A stretch of DNA of 64,000 nt, from the NCBI RefSeq assembly GCF_001866075.3, contig NZ_CP063356.1, forward strand, positions 3,586,164 through 3,650,163, read 5' to 3'. The DNA is from Anaerobacillus isosaccharinicus (GTDB taxonomy: Bacteria > Bacillota > Bacilli > Bacillales > Anaerobacillaceae). The notes below the pieces were generated by a model. That model did not search any database and was not told the origin of the DNA. It saw only the letters and a program-made list of their open reading frames with translations. The position numbers were made by a program, and so were the translations under genes. Positions 49,880 through 58,213 of this stretch are shown piece after piece (within the stretch, counting starts at the first letter, position 1; each line of letters begins with the position of its first letter).

Positions 49880-50974
49880 TTATTATTACTATACAAAATA
49901 AATATTCACTTGTGTAAAATCGTTAAAAAAATTATTTCTTGAGTAAATATTTGATTTGGATTTTTTTACAATAAAATTAATCAGCGAAAATCCACAATTT
50001 CGATTTTCAGTGTGTATACTTAAAGGTAATTGATATATAAGAGATATGAAGATATGTCGATTTTGAGAGAATTGCAAATAGGAGCGAGTCTAGAAAGGAC
50101 CGGCATGTATCAACAAAACTATGTTGTTGAACAGAAAAACGTTTCTGCAATTCTAATATCCATACAACTTAGATGTGGTGAAGCACCTCATGACGCGGAA
50201 AATGGCAGGCATTTTTGGTCGTGGATAAATTGACGTTAAACAAAAGTTGGTCGCCCGTCAGCCACTGCTATGCTTAACCGGTGTAGTTTGTCGTCCGTTA
50301 GAGGGACATTCCTTTTCCCAGATTTAATCCCGTCTCTGTCACGAAAGTGAGGTAGGACAAAATACATTCTCGTTGGTTGAGGATGACCGGTAAAGCAGAA
50401 CCTGGGCGGTTTGAAGGGAGAAGCTCTCTCCAATTTCAGTATTTTGTCGTAATACTCGACCGAAGCGCACCCATATAGCGTTTCTAAAGAGGATAGAATT
50501 AGGTTTAGTAAAAGCCTAGTTCCATCCTTCTTTTGGTTATTTTTCCCTACCCTTTGTAAAGGGGTAGTACGTTTATCCCATCTCCCTCTCGCCCCATTAC
50601 AAAAAATATTCCTTAACCCTTGTACGAAAATAAAGAACTTTGTATTCCCGTACGGTATTAAAAAAACAATAAATTGAAATAAAATTAAAAGTAAAAAGTG
50701 TTCAAGAAACAGATTAACGAAAAGAGTTACTGTACTAGGTAATAAAAAAAAGTATTTATCATCGTATTATTAATAACTCGGTACGGTAATATCGTAACAG
50801 GTTATAGAGTTTAAGGAGAAAATCTAATCAATCGAAAGAAGAGAAGTTTAGAAGATTATATTTAAAATTTGAGTGTTTTTTCAAAAAAAAATAAAGCTAG
50901 GACAAAGGAGCCAAATTATGCATTTAACTGAATAAATTAGTGCATAATTTGGCTTTTGTAAATTTGTAATTTTT
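49880..50974. other. Region between the converging arrays, no confident gene
   Basis: The stretch 50050-50560 is GC-richer. On the minus strand it holds a long frame without an early start, whose last part reads 'SLETLYGCASVEYYDKILKL' and ends 'LSIAVADGRPTFV' (stop 50236). A 59-codon plus-strand frame at 50054 is also open. TTAACGAAAAGAGTTACTG at 50713 resembles a cassette arm. I cannot identify the source; a decayed mobile element is likely. Confidence 0.35.
50908..50955. terminator. Perfect 14-bp inverted repeat, terminator-like
   Basis: AGCCAAATTATGCA and TGCATAATTTGGCT around an 18-nt loop, followed by TTTTGT on the plus strand; it marks the distal end of array B. Confidence 0.7.
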
Positions 50975-51004
50975 TTCCTAACGACTCCGTTAGTTAAATA
51001 GCTT
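50975..51004 (-). repeat. Cassette site B11
   Basis: Minus strand: ATTTAACTAACGGAGTCG; last site of array B. Confidence 0.65.
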
Positions 51005-51006
51005 TA

Positions 51007-51258
51007 TTATTCATTTTTACCTTTTTGCTTTTTATATTGATAAAGTCCATTAATCCCTTGGATTGTAAAAATAATTATCATTACAATACCGTACCACGTT
51101 GCTCTTAGTAAATCCCCTGTATCTGGTGGAGTCCAATAAATTCGCTTTGGAGTTTTCAGATAATTAACCTGTAATACTAAAAGTATAGACATCACTATTG
51201 CCCCCACAAAAGGAACCCAATACCAAGTTTTTTTAGGTTCTCTTTTTTTATTTAGCAT
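51007..51258 (-). CDS. Two-helix membrane protein, 83 aa (array B)
   Basis: Basic N-terminus (LNKKREPKKTWYW), helices at about 14-30 and 54-70, basic tail. GGGGGATGAA before the start on the minus strand. Unknown. Confidence 0.75.
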   Translation of the reverse strand: MLNKKREPKKTWYWVPFVGAIVMSILLVLQVNYLKTPKRIYWTPPDTGDLLRATWYGIVMIIIFTIQGINGLYQYKKQKGKNE

Positions 51259-51295
51259 TTCATCCCCCAGTCATATAAAAAATTAAAAGTAATCC

Positions 51296-51335
51296 TTCTT
51301 AAAGATTAGCATTCGTTAATTCAATAAAAACAATT
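51296..51335 (-). repeat. Cassette site B10
   Basis: Minus strand: GAATTAACGAATGC; short form. Confidence 0.7.
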
Positions 51336-51345
51336 TTTAAATTTA

Positions 51346-51528
51346 TCACTTCAAGTTTTTAGTCCTAGCTAAAATTTCAGAAACACCAATTGCTATACTT
51401 GCATTTAGCATTGCAAATATTGAGATAACCATAGCTACACCATCATGTTCAGCAAAAAAACTCATTACAAAAAATATAAAAGCAAAGAAAAATACAAGTA
51501 TGCCAAAAACAAATAAAAATCTGTCCAT
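51346..51528 (-). CDS. Two-helix membrane protein, 60 aa (array B)
   Basis: Helices at about 4-24 and 32-50, ending in a basic tail (RTKNLK). GAGGTGGG before ATG at 51528 (MDRFLFVFG); an upstream in-frame start lies before this ribosome binding site. Unknown. Confidence 0.75.
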   Translation of the reverse strand: MDRFLFVFGILVFFFAFIFFVMSFFAEHDGVAMVISIFAMLNASIAIGVSEILARTKNLK

Positions 51529-51557
51529 TATTTCCCACCTCAATCATTTCAATAAGT

Positions 51558-51602
51558 GTTTCTTTAACAATCGCTCACCGTTACTTTAGGTACAATTCTT
51601 CA
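51558..51602 (-). repeat. Cassette site B9
   Basis: Minus strand: CTAAAGTAACGGTGAGCG; short form with the GGTGAG variant used by the introns. Confidence 0.7.
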
Positions 51603-51622
51603 CAATCCCATTTTGTTTTTTA

Positions 51623-52177
51623 CTATTTCGTAAAAAAAGCCATTTCAATTAAGTCATAGTAGTTTTCATTGCTAATTTTTATTGCTTTTACTCTTTTTCC
51701 TTCTTCAACAAACCCGAACTTTTTGTATAACGAAATGGCACTTTCATTATCTGAAAATACTTCGAGACAAATTTTTTCAATTATAGGATGTTCCTTTCCC
51801 CAATCCAATAAAGTGGTTAGTAGAGCTATTCCAACCCCTTGACTTCTGAATTGATTACTTACACTCATACCAAAAGAACCTTGGTGTTTTATTCGTTGTT
51901 TAAAGCCACTGTGAAAGTCCAAAAACCCAATAATCTCATTTTGATATTCAGCGATTATGGCTAATTTACCACTGTCATCTATCATCTGTTTTAAAAATTG
52001 GTTCTCCTGCTCTAGAGTTAATGTGAATTCTTCTTCTGTTGTTAATAAATAAGGAGCTTCCTTTATAATTTCTTTATTAAAATTTAATAGGTTTTCTGCA
52101 TCATGTACAAATGCGGTTCTTAATAAAATAGTTTCACCATTTTTCATCTTGTAGTGTCGTGGTTTAATAGCTCCCAT
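51623..52177 (-). CDS. GNAT family N-acetyltransferase, 184 aa (array B)
   Basis: GNAT fold with acetyl-CoA binding motif A ('FGMSVSNQFRSQGVGIALLT') and motif B ('KICLEVFSDNESAISLYKKFGFVEEGKR'). Closest in style to RimJ/RimL or SpeG-like acetyltransferases; the substrate cannot be read from sequence. GGGAGTG before ATG at 52177. A true enzyme, unusual among these mostly structural cassettes. Confidence 0.93.
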   Translation of the reverse strand: MGAIKPRHYKMKNGETILLRTAFVHDAENLLNFNKEIIKEAPYLLTTEEEFTLTLEQENQFLKQMIDDSGKLAIIAEYQNEIIGFLDFHSGFKQRIKHQGSFGMSVSNQFRSQGVGIALLTTLLDWGKEHPIIEKICLEVFSDNESAISLYKKFGFVEEGKRVKAIKISNENYYDLIEMAFFTK

Positions 52178-52280
52178 ATTTTTCACTCCCAATATCAATT
52201 TTTAGTTTATCTATATGAAAAGAATAATTTTAATTTATTGATAGAAAATACTAGTAACATTATTCTTAGGAGGCATCTAA

Positions 52281-52619
52281 TTGAAAGAGAAGGTTACAAA
52301 AATTATAGTAGTAATTGTGTTTCTTTTGTCCGTTTCTGCTTTTTTAGAAAGAGACACCAAAGCAGTATCAGATTTACCTCAATCAAATGAAATATCCTCA
52401 TTGTTTAATTTCGATAATTGCTCAGAAACAAAAAAATATATAAATACTGAAATCAACCAAATTTCACGGTTACTTAATGAATTAGAAGTATTGACTTCAG
52501 ATTTAGAAGCTGATGAGGATATAACTTTGGAACAACTAAAGGCGGTTAATGCTATTAACAGTAGGATGAGAGATATAGAAAAAAAGATAGAGTTTATTCG
52601 CAAGGAATTAAACCGTTAA
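52281..52619 (+). CDS. Secreted or anchored coiled-coil protein, 112 aa (array B; copy of 24569)
   Basis: Near-identical to 24569-24907 (for example SSLFNFDNC versus FSLFNLDNC). TTG start behind AGGAGG. As in array A it is opposite to its array's direction, so cassette orientation relative to the site is conserved. No recognisable site remains on the side facing the acetyltransferase gene. Confidence 0.85.
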   Translation: MKEKVTKIIVVIVFLLSVSAFLERDTKAVSDLPQSNEISSLFNFDNCSETKKYINTEINQISRLLNELEVLTSDLEADEDITLEQLKAVNAINSRMRDIEKKIEFIRKELNR

Positions 52620-52639
52620 TGTTTTATCTTGTTCATTCT

Positions 52640-52705
52640 GAAATAGCATAGGAAATGTCGTCCAGACAGTTCCTAAACTAAAGCCTCCGTTAGTGAAATT
52701 TTTTT
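52640..52705 (-). repeat. Cassette site B8
   Basis: Minus strand: CACTAACGGAGGC; inner AGGAACTGTC / GACATTTCCT. Diverged copy of A18. Confidence 0.75.
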
Positions 52706-52798
52706 TAGGTAAAGTTAAATTAAACTTAGAAGAATATGAAATTTTTCAACTAAAAAATTCTCGAAAAATAATAACGATTAAAAATCTAAGATTTATTA

Positions 52799-52934
52799 TT
52801 CCTTTCGATATGTTCAAGAATTTTGTCTACTTTTTCATTCAATTCGCTTAATTGATTCTGCTTACTTTGGTTGTTTTTTACGTATCTAATTAGTAAAATA
52901 ACTCCATAAATAACAGATAAAGCAATCACTAAAT
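52799..52934 (-). pseudogene. 3' part of a 61-aa cassette gene split by IS21 copy B
   Basis: The C-terminal ~44 residues (from VIALSVIYGVILLIRYVK to the tail HIERNNKS) match 10986-11171. The 5' part lies at 55765-55823. Removing the IS and one CACTAAAT copy restores exactly the DNA of the intact copy. Confidence 0.9.
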
Positions 52935-53093
52935 TGATTACAGCCAACGAAATGTACCATCAGTGACATAGTTCTTACCATCGAATGACAAAGAATGTAC
53001 CAGTAAATGCCACGCTGTTTACCAGTTTGCCTTTTGTATAATTAGTGAGCACACCTTCGAGTGTGCCATTTTTTATATAGGAGGTATTTTTGT

Positions 53094-54644
53094 ATGATTC
53101 ATTATCGAAAGATATTGGAATTGCACGATGAGGGGATCAGTCTTAGGGGCATTGCCGCCAGTACAGGTCACTCTCGCCAAAAAATAACAGAGGTTATTTC
53201 CCTAGCCGAAAAGAAAGGATTAGATTGTCCATTAGAGGAAGAAATGACGGATAAGTGGATTGAGGAATTTCTTTTTCCAGAGAAGAGCTTGGAGGCTTCT
53301 GGTCGAAAACCATTGAACTTTGACTATATTCATGAAGAGTTGGCCAAACCTAATGTGACACTTTCGCTTCTGCATCATGAGTATGAAGCTGAATGTCGAG
53401 CCAGTCAAAAAATACCGTACTCATACCGTAGTTTTTTGCGGCACTATAGCAGGTACGCTGACAAGTACAAAGCTACATTGCGTATTCGCAGAAAACCAGG
53501 TGAAATAATGGAAGTTGACTGGGCAGGTTCCACATCTTTTATCATTGATAGAGATACTGGGGAGAAGGTTAAAGCCTATATTTTCGTTGCGACTTTGCCT
53601 TGTAGTCAATTCTCTTATGCGGAAGCAAGCTTATCAATGGATTCACAGTCATGGATTAATGCTCACAATAGTGCGTATAAGTATTTTGGAGGATCTACAC
53701 AAATTGTTGTACCGGATAACCTAAAAACGAGTGTAACAAAACATACCACACGTGAATTGATTTTGAATCCTACCTACAGAGAAATGGCAGAATACTATAA
53801 TACAGTCGTTATGCCTGCACGTGTTCGTACTCCGAAAGATAAAGCAAGTGTTGAAGGTTCCGTTGGTGTTATCTCTACATGGATTATAGCAGCATTAAGA
53901 AATACACATTGCTTTAGTATTGATGAATTGAACGAGGAAGTTTGGAAGAAATTAGATGAATTCAATCGCCGTCCCTTTACTCGAAAAAAAGGCTCTCGAT
54001 TGTCAGCATTTGAAGAAGAGGAGAAATTTGCGCTTTCTCCTCTTCCAATCGCACATTTTAAAATGTCTGAATGGAAAAAAACAAAAGTACGCCCTGACTA
54101 TCATCTTTCTATCGAGAGCATGTTTTATTCTGTGCCGTACGAATATATTAATCGAGAAGTCGAGGTGAAACTTTCCGATAACCTCGTTGAAATCTTTTTT
54201 AATCATATGCGTGTGGCATCACATAAACGACTATACGGGAAGTTTGGACAATCTTCCACCCTTCGTGACCACATGCCTGATAATCATAAGTTATACGTGG
54301 ATCAAACGCCAGAAACTGCAATAGAATGGGCTGAAAGTATTGGTGCATCAACCTTAAGCGTTATTCGCTATCTTTTAGATACTTCGCAAAATGAAAAACA
54401 AGCGTTACAGTCTATATTTTCTTTGAAAAAGTCTGAGCGTAATTACACAAAATATGAGATTGAGCGTGCTTGCAAAATGGTAGTTTCTATGACTAAAAGA
54501 CCTACGGTCAAAAGTATTCAAACGATCTTAAAGAACAACAAAAAAAGTGATGCCGAACAAGAATTGAAACGTCAAACAGATATTAGCAAAAATAATTATG
54601 GCTTCACACGTGGAGCTTCTTACTATGGAGGAACGGATAAATGA
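53094..54644 (+). CDS. istA: IS21 transposase IstA, 516 aa
   Basis: Identical to the product of 12774-14324: N-terminal helix-turn-helix, integrase core with Asp in MEVDWAG, Asp in VVPDNLK and Glu in KASVEGSVG. AGGAGG before ATG at 53094. Confidence 0.95.
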   Translation: MIHYRKILELHDEGISLRGIAASTGHSRQKITEVISLAEKKGLDCPLEEEMTDKWIEEFLFPEKSLEASGRKPLNFDYIHEELAKPNVTLSLLHHEYEAECRASQKIPYSYRSFLRHYSRYADKYKATLRIRRKPGEIMEVDWAGSTSFIIDRDTGEKVKAYIFVATLPCSQFSYAEASLSMDSQSWINAHNSAYKYFGGSTQIVVPDNLKTSVTKHTTRELILNPTYREMAEYYNTVVMPARVRTPKDKASVEGSVGVISTWIIAALRNTHCFSIDELNEEVWKKLDEFNRRPFTRKKGSRLSAFEEEEKFALSPLPIAHFKMSEWKKTKVRPDYHLSIESMFYSVPYEYINREVEVKLSDNLVEIFFNHMRVASHKRLYGKFGQSSTLRDHMPDNHKLYVDQTPETAIEWAESIGASTLSVIRYLLDTSQNEKQALQSIFSLKKSERNYTKYEIERACKMVVSMTKRPTVKSIQTILKNNKKSDAEQELKRQTDISKNNYGFTRGASYYGGTDK

Positions 54645-55390
54645 TGAATGAGCAGACATTAACCAAACTACACGAATTGAAATTAAGTGGAATGGCGGAA
54701 GCCTATAAGGAACAATCAACTAATAAAGAGTTTCAAAAGTTGAGTTTCGAAGAACGCTTTAGTTTACTTGTCGATTTAGAACATTCCCGTCGTAAGAGTA
54801 ATAAGCTTCAACGCTTGATCAATACAGCCACTTTTTTAAACTCAAATGCTTGTATCGAAGATATGGAATATCACGAAGACCGAAGATTAGATAAAAATTT
54901 GATATTAAAACTGGCCAGCGGTACCTATATCCATGACAGTCACAATATCATATTGAAAGGACCTACTGGTTCGGGAAAAACATTTTTAGCAACTGCCTTT
55001 GGAGTATCTGCTTGTCGACAATTCTATAATGTTAAATACATTCGCTTACCGGAATTATTAGATGAACTGTCTCTCGCAAAATTAGCTGCAGATGGAAGCT
55101 ATCGAAAATTGATTAAAAAGTATACGAAAGTAGATCTACTCATCCTTGATGAATGGTTACTAACAGATTTATCAACGAATGAAGCAGCAATTCTATTAGA
55201 AATCACAGAATCTCGTCATAAGATAGCTTCGACTATTTTCTGTTCACAAATTGACCCTAGTGGTTGGCATATAAAATTGGGGAATGAAACAATTGCGGAG
55301 GCTATTCTAGATCGTATTATCCATGATTCATATCAAATTCTAATAGACGGAGAAGTATCTATGCGTGAGCGTCATGGATTAGGTAGCTAA
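54641..55390 (+). CDS. istB: IS21 helper ATPase IstB, 249 aa
   Basis: Identical to 12028-12777; Walker A GPTGSGKT, Walker B DLLILDEW. Start overlaps the istA stop by 4 bases. Confidence 0.95.
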   Translation: MMNEQTLTKLHELKLSGMAEAYKEQSTNKEFQKLSFEERFSLLVDLEHSRRKSNKLQRLINTATFLNSNACIEDMEYHEDRRLDKNLILKLASGTYIHDSHNIILKGPTGSGKTFLATAFGVSACRQFYNVKYIRLPELLDELSLAKLAADGSYRKLIKKYTKVDLLILDEWLLTDLSTNEAAILLEITESRHKIASTIFCSQIDPSGWHIKLGNETIAEAILDRIIHDSYQILIDGEVSMRERHGLGS

Positions 55391-55397
55391 GTTTAAT

Positions 55398-55604
55398 ATG
55401 GCCACTTTAACGAGAAAGGAACTACGTAAATTAGAAGAGTACTATTATTGGAGTGGTTACAATGACTGGTATCCATTTCCTAAAGAACTAAAAGGAAAGC
55501 TTTTGAGTGTTTATGGAAAGGAGCCTTTACCTTATACCTGGACCGAACATGATATTTGGGAGGGTTCCAGAAAGATGATCATGGAGTACTTCAAAAACAA
55601 ATAA
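55398..55604 (+). CDS. Small accessory ORF of IS21 copy B, 68 aa
   Basis: Identical to 11814-12020. Follows istB by seven bases; no separate ribosome binding site is evident, so expression probably depends on istB translation. Unknown function. Confidence 0.7.
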   Translation: MATLTRKELRKLEEYYYWSGYNDWYPFPKELKGKLLSVYGKEPLPYTWTEHDIWEGSRKMIMEYFKNK

Positions 55605-55623
55605 ACTAATTGAACACAAAAGA

Positions 55624-55664
55624 AAAGTCCTACAAGATTATAAAACTATTAATCTGTAGGACTT
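55624..55664. terminator. Terminator inside IS21 copy B
   Basis: AAGTCCTACA / TGTAGGACTT hairpin with T-runs, as in copy A. Confidence 0.75.
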
Positions 55665-55764
55665 TTTTATTCAATGGTAAATACACTGGCGTTACATGGT
55701 AAAATCCTTGGCATTCGGTGGTAAAAAACATGGCGAGGGTGGTAAATTCGAGTGGCTGTAATCA

Positions 55765-55823
55765 CACTAAATTAAGTGTCGAAGCCACAGTAAATAAGAA
55801 ATCATCCATAAAGTTTGACCACT
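55765..55823 (-). pseudogene. 5' part of the 61-aa cassette gene split by IS21 copy B
   Basis: Encodes the N-terminal residues MDDFLFTVASTLNLV up to the IS. Near-identical DNA to 10986 onward, including the GGAGTGGTC leader. Confidence 0.9.
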
Positions 55824-55847
55824 CCTACCATTTTTCTATTTCTTACT

Positions 55848-56015
55848 ATTCCATTAACGCATTCGTTACTTGAATAAGTAAATTTTAACACTATCTACCA
55901 ATTACAAAAAGACAATTTTAAAAGAAAAATAAATGGACCTGGTTTAATAAGCAACCAAGTCCATCACTCCAAAATTTTTCACTAAAGCTTACCGTTAATT
56001 TAAGTGTTTTCTTTC
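55848..56015 (-). repeat. Cassette site B7 (long form)
   Basis: Minus strand: CTTAAATTAACGGTAAGC; GGACTTGG/CCAGGTCC hairpin; TGTTAAAAT; then CAAGTAACGAATGC where other long sites read CAAGTAAAGAAGCAG. Confidence 0.85.
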
Positions 56016-56028
56016 ACATTCTTAGTGA

Positions 56029-56229
56029 CTATCTGAGGTGGAAATTTAAGAAGTTCCCAATAAGTCCAAGTAACGGCGTTAAAATAAGAGTCAAAAATAA
56101 GCCAGTAAACATGTATTTTACATACTGATTTCTATTTACACCTTCTCTTAATTCCCAAAGACCTAATGTAATAAAATATAAGCCAATCATAATTGAAATA
56201 AAAGGAAGAATAATAACTAAGCCCCCCAT
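56029..56229 (-). CDS. Two-helix membrane protein, 66 aa (array B)
   Basis: Helices at about 3-24 and 38-58. AGGGG ten bases before ATG at 56229 (MGGLVIILPF). Unknown. Confidence 0.75.
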   Translation of the reverse strand: MGGLVIILPFISIMIGLYFITLGLWELREGVNRNQYVKYMFTGLFLTLILTPLLGLIGNFLNFHLR

Positions 56230-56264
56230 GTAAACACATCCCCTCAACATTTTGTTTTAATTCC

Positions 56265-56300
56265 TATTCAGTTAAATCTACTCGTTATTTGAAATCACTT
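56265..56300 (-). repeat. Cassette site B6
   Basis: Minus strand: CAAATAACGAGTAG; short form. Confidence 0.65.
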
Positions 56301-56475
56301 ATACAGCTTTATTATTTATAGAGATTAGCTTTGTCATAATTAATTGAACAGCAATGACGGTCAAAATAAAGTCAGTATAAGGGGTATCTGTTCCGCCTAA
56401 TAAAGTAGCACCAATGAAAAAAGTTAAGAATGATACAATTAGTAACGCTAAAATATAGGACAGCTGTTTATTTAT
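56299..56475 (-). CDS. Two-helix membrane protein, 58 aa, possible ATA start (array B)
   Basis: AAGAAGGAG is followed by ATAAATAAACAG, the first codons of a frame 'NKQLSYILALLIVSFLTFFI' with a second helix near the end. No ATG/GTG/TTG is suitably placed, so either ATA initiates or the start codon has mutated. It lies between two cassette sites. Confidence 0.55.
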   Translation of the reverse strand: MNKQLSYILALLIVSFLTFFIGATLLGGTDTPYTDFILTVIAVQLIMTKLISINNKAV

Positions 56476-56509
56476 TAGAAGACTCCTTCTTTTAAGCCAC
56501 TTGTGGCTA

Positions 56510-56548
56510 TGTTATTCTACTTAAGCTTATCGTTAATTTAAGTGCGCT
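56510..56548 (-). repeat. Cassette site B5
   Basis: Minus strand: CTTAAATTAACGATAAGC; short form. Confidence 0.7.
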
Positions 56549-56559
56549 TTTTCACAATT

Positions 56560-56673
56560 TTATTTCTTGGCAATTTTAAATAGTAAATAAAAAAATAAAG
56601 AGATACCGCCCGCAATTACTGCTAATATAAATAAAATTAACATTAAACCTGGAATTCCTATATTACTTAACAT
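56560..56673 (-). CDS. TatA-like mini membrane protein, 37 aa (array B)
   Basis: Begins [20 protein letters not shown], which closely resembles the N-terminus of Bacillus TatA proteins (from memory, [20 protein letters not shown] for TatAd), but the FGPxKLPE hinge and amphipathic helix are replaced by a second hydrophobic stretch and KIAKK. AGAGGAG before ATG. It may be a decoy or modulator of twin-arginine translocation, or a coincidence in a short hydrophobic peptide. Confidence 0.6.
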   Translation of the reverse strand: [37 protein letters not shown]

Positions 56674-56702
56674 AATCATTCTCCTCTACAAAAAAAATTA
56701 TA

Positions 56703-56742
56703 GTCTTAGCTTTACTAACGCATCGTTAATTTAAAAAGGTAC
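56703..56742 (-). repeat. Cassette site B4
   Basis: Minus strand: TTAAATTAACGATGCGTTAG; short form. Confidence 0.7.
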
Positions 56743-56746
56743 CTTA

Positions 56747-56977
56747 TCAAGAAAACCAAATTCTCGAAATTTGTAATGGGTTAATAACTGACTTCAATCT
56801 ACCATCGGGATGAAATAATTTTATAGTTTCCATTCTTTTAAAATCGTATGATGCTTCCTCTAAATTCTCCATTAATGTAGTTGTTTCGCTGTCGTCAAGT
56901 TTGAAGGAAAGTGATTGACCAGCCAGTAAAATCTCTGCTTTAATATTATCTTTTGAATCATTCTTTCTATTAAACAT
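56747..56977 (-). CDS. Hypothetical cytosolic protein, 76 aa (array B)
   Basis: Charged start (MFNRKNDSKDNIKAEILLAG), a central 'SFKLDDSETTTLMENLEEAS' helix and a beta end 'LFHPDGRLKSVINPLQISRI'. AGGAGG before ATG. Immunity-like size; unknown. Confidence 0.78.
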   Translation of the reverse strand: MFNRKNDSKDNIKAEILLAGQSLSFKLDDSETTTLMENLEEASYDFKRMETIKLFHPDGRLKSVINPLQISRIWFS

Positions 56978-57017
56978 TTACTAGTGCCTCCTTATGTATT
57001 TCAGATTAAAATACGAA

Positions 57018-57066
57018 TAGTAATTTAACTAACTAATTACTTTTATCGATTTTATTCGTTAAGTAA
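57018..57066 (-). repeat. Cassette site B3
   Basis: Minus strand: CTTAACGAATAAAATCG; weakly conserved. Confidence 0.55.
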
Positions 57067-57088
57067 TCAACTTTTTCTTCTAGATTTT

Positions 57089-57211
57089 TTAATCGCTTTT
57101 ATTTTCTCTACTACTACGTACAATAGAAACAATTAAAAAAATTAACCCCAACCACACCGCAATTACAATCAATTGATACACTGCATTAATAACACTAATA
57201 TCTTCAAACAT
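57089..57211 (-). CDS. Single-helix mini-protein, 40 aa (array B)
   Basis: MFEDISVINAVYQLIVIAVW leads into one membrane helix and a basic/acidic tail (RSSRENKSD). GAGGTG before ATG. Shares topology with the 61-aa protein at 10986. Unknown. Confidence 0.7.
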   Translation of the reverse strand: MFEDISVINAVYQLIVIAVWLGLIFLIVSIVRSSRENKSD

Positions 57212-57221
57212 TTTTTCACCT

Positions 57222-57302
57222 CATATTTTTAACCGCTCATTAGCTGAACAACGGTAGCGACAGCTTTTTTCACTATTGCTATTCGTTACTTCAATGGCTT
57301 TT
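57222..57302 (-). repeat. Cassette site B2
   Basis: Minus strand: GAAGTAACGAATAGC; inner AGCTGTCGCTACC; closing arm AATGAGCGGTTAAA. Confidence 0.75.
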
Positions 57303-57707
57303 ATTAAGAATTTTGCTTAGTTTAGCACTTAAAGAAATAAAATCTTCTTTGGGAACTTTAATCTCAGGCTCTATCCAAGAAAAGCCATCATTTTTAAAAC
57401 GAGGAATAATATGCATATGATAATGCTCAACATCCTTGAAGATTCCGTTGTTTTGCATTATCGTAATTCCATCTATGCTTAATAACTCTTCAAGAGCAGT
57501 CGCTACTTGTTGAGATGCGAGGATAATATTGCTCAAACTTTCTTGGTCAACTTCTCGAAACTCTTGGTAATGTTTCTTAGGAACAACAAGGATGTGTCCC
57601 TTGTTAATAGGGTATTTGTCAAAAAAACAACAAACATATTCATTCTCATAAACTATATAAGCATCATCGGTTTTAGAGATAATGCTACAAAAGATACAAT
57701 CCTCCAT
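57291..57707 (-). CDS. HIT family protein (histidine triad hydrolase), 138 aa (array B)
   Basis: Nucleotide hydrolase/transferase of the Hint/Fhit superfamily. N-terminal 'CIFCSIIS' zinc-type motif, 'PINKGHILVVPKKHY' and the catalytic triad HYHMHIIPR (about residues 94-102) are all present. GGGGGATG before ATG. Full length. First gene of array B after site B1; like the acetyltransferase it is a housekeeping-type enzyme in a cassette. Confidence 0.95.
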   Translation of the reverse strand: MEDCIFCSIISKTDDAYIVYENEYVCCFFDKYPINKGHILVVPKKHYQEFREVDQESLSNIILASQQVATALEELLSIDGITIMQNNGIFKDVEHYHMHIIPRFKNDGFSWIEPEIKVPKEDFISLSAKLSKILNKSH

Positions 57708-57743
57708 TTTTCATCCCCCTATATTCAGTTTTAAACCTTTATT

Positions 57744-57772
57744 GAAGTAAACTGCTCGTTCGTAAATTTTTT
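57744..57772 (-). repeat. Cassette site B1 (short form, first of array B)
   Basis: Minus strand: TTTACGAACGAGCAGTTTACTTCAA, the same collapsed structure as A1 (one GCAG shared by both arms). Confidence 0.75.
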
Positions 57773-58213
57773 AGTTATGTCTGAAATGTATAAATATAGA
57801 AATTATACAAAATGTACCATTTTAATTATACACCATTAAGTAGTGATTGTTATTGGAATTTTTACTTAATAAGAAAATCCAAACTTAGAAAATCTGTATA
57901 TATTGATATGAGAATATGAAGTTATCTTTCGGACAATAAAAAAGAATCCCTTAATTATATGGTGTCGAAGTAGTGTATAGTTTTTTCTTACCATTTTAAT
58001 TACCGCAAAATTAGATGTTATTAAAGCTGCATTTAATTTATGTCTCTAAGGAATATAAATTCAAAAAATGGAGTACTCCGATTTGATTTTTAAAGGATGG
58101 ACTTTTTGAAAAAATAATAAAAAAAATTTTTGAATTCAGAGAAGGATTTATTAAATTCTTTTTAAAACAATAGACAACGCAAAATTAACTGTTATCTATT
58201 GGAGGAAAAGAAT
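57773..58213. other. AT-rich intergenic region, no gene seen
   Basis: No coding frame or strong hairpin; probably the promoter regions of the HIT gene (minus) and the 58214 gene (plus). Confidence 0.5.

Larger units (their letters stand above)
52935..55764 (+). mobile_element. IS21-family insertion sequence, copy B (2830 bp)
   Basis: Same length, ends (TGATTACAGCC / GGCTGTAATCA) and proteins as copy A. Flanked by the 8-bp direct repeat CACTAAAT (52927-52934, 55765-55772). The uninterrupted homologue at 10986 holds the sequence once, proving the duplication. Inverted relative to copy A, 38 kb away. Confidence 0.93.
50975..57772 (-). other. Array B: second cassette array, opposite orientation
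   Basis: Eleven sites of the same type are read on the minus strand from 57772 down to 50975. Most have only the opening arm; one is a long-form site (55848-56015). Cassettes with near-identical copies in array A (10986, 24569) prove common ownership. One cassette is split by IS21 copy B. Confidence 0.8.
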
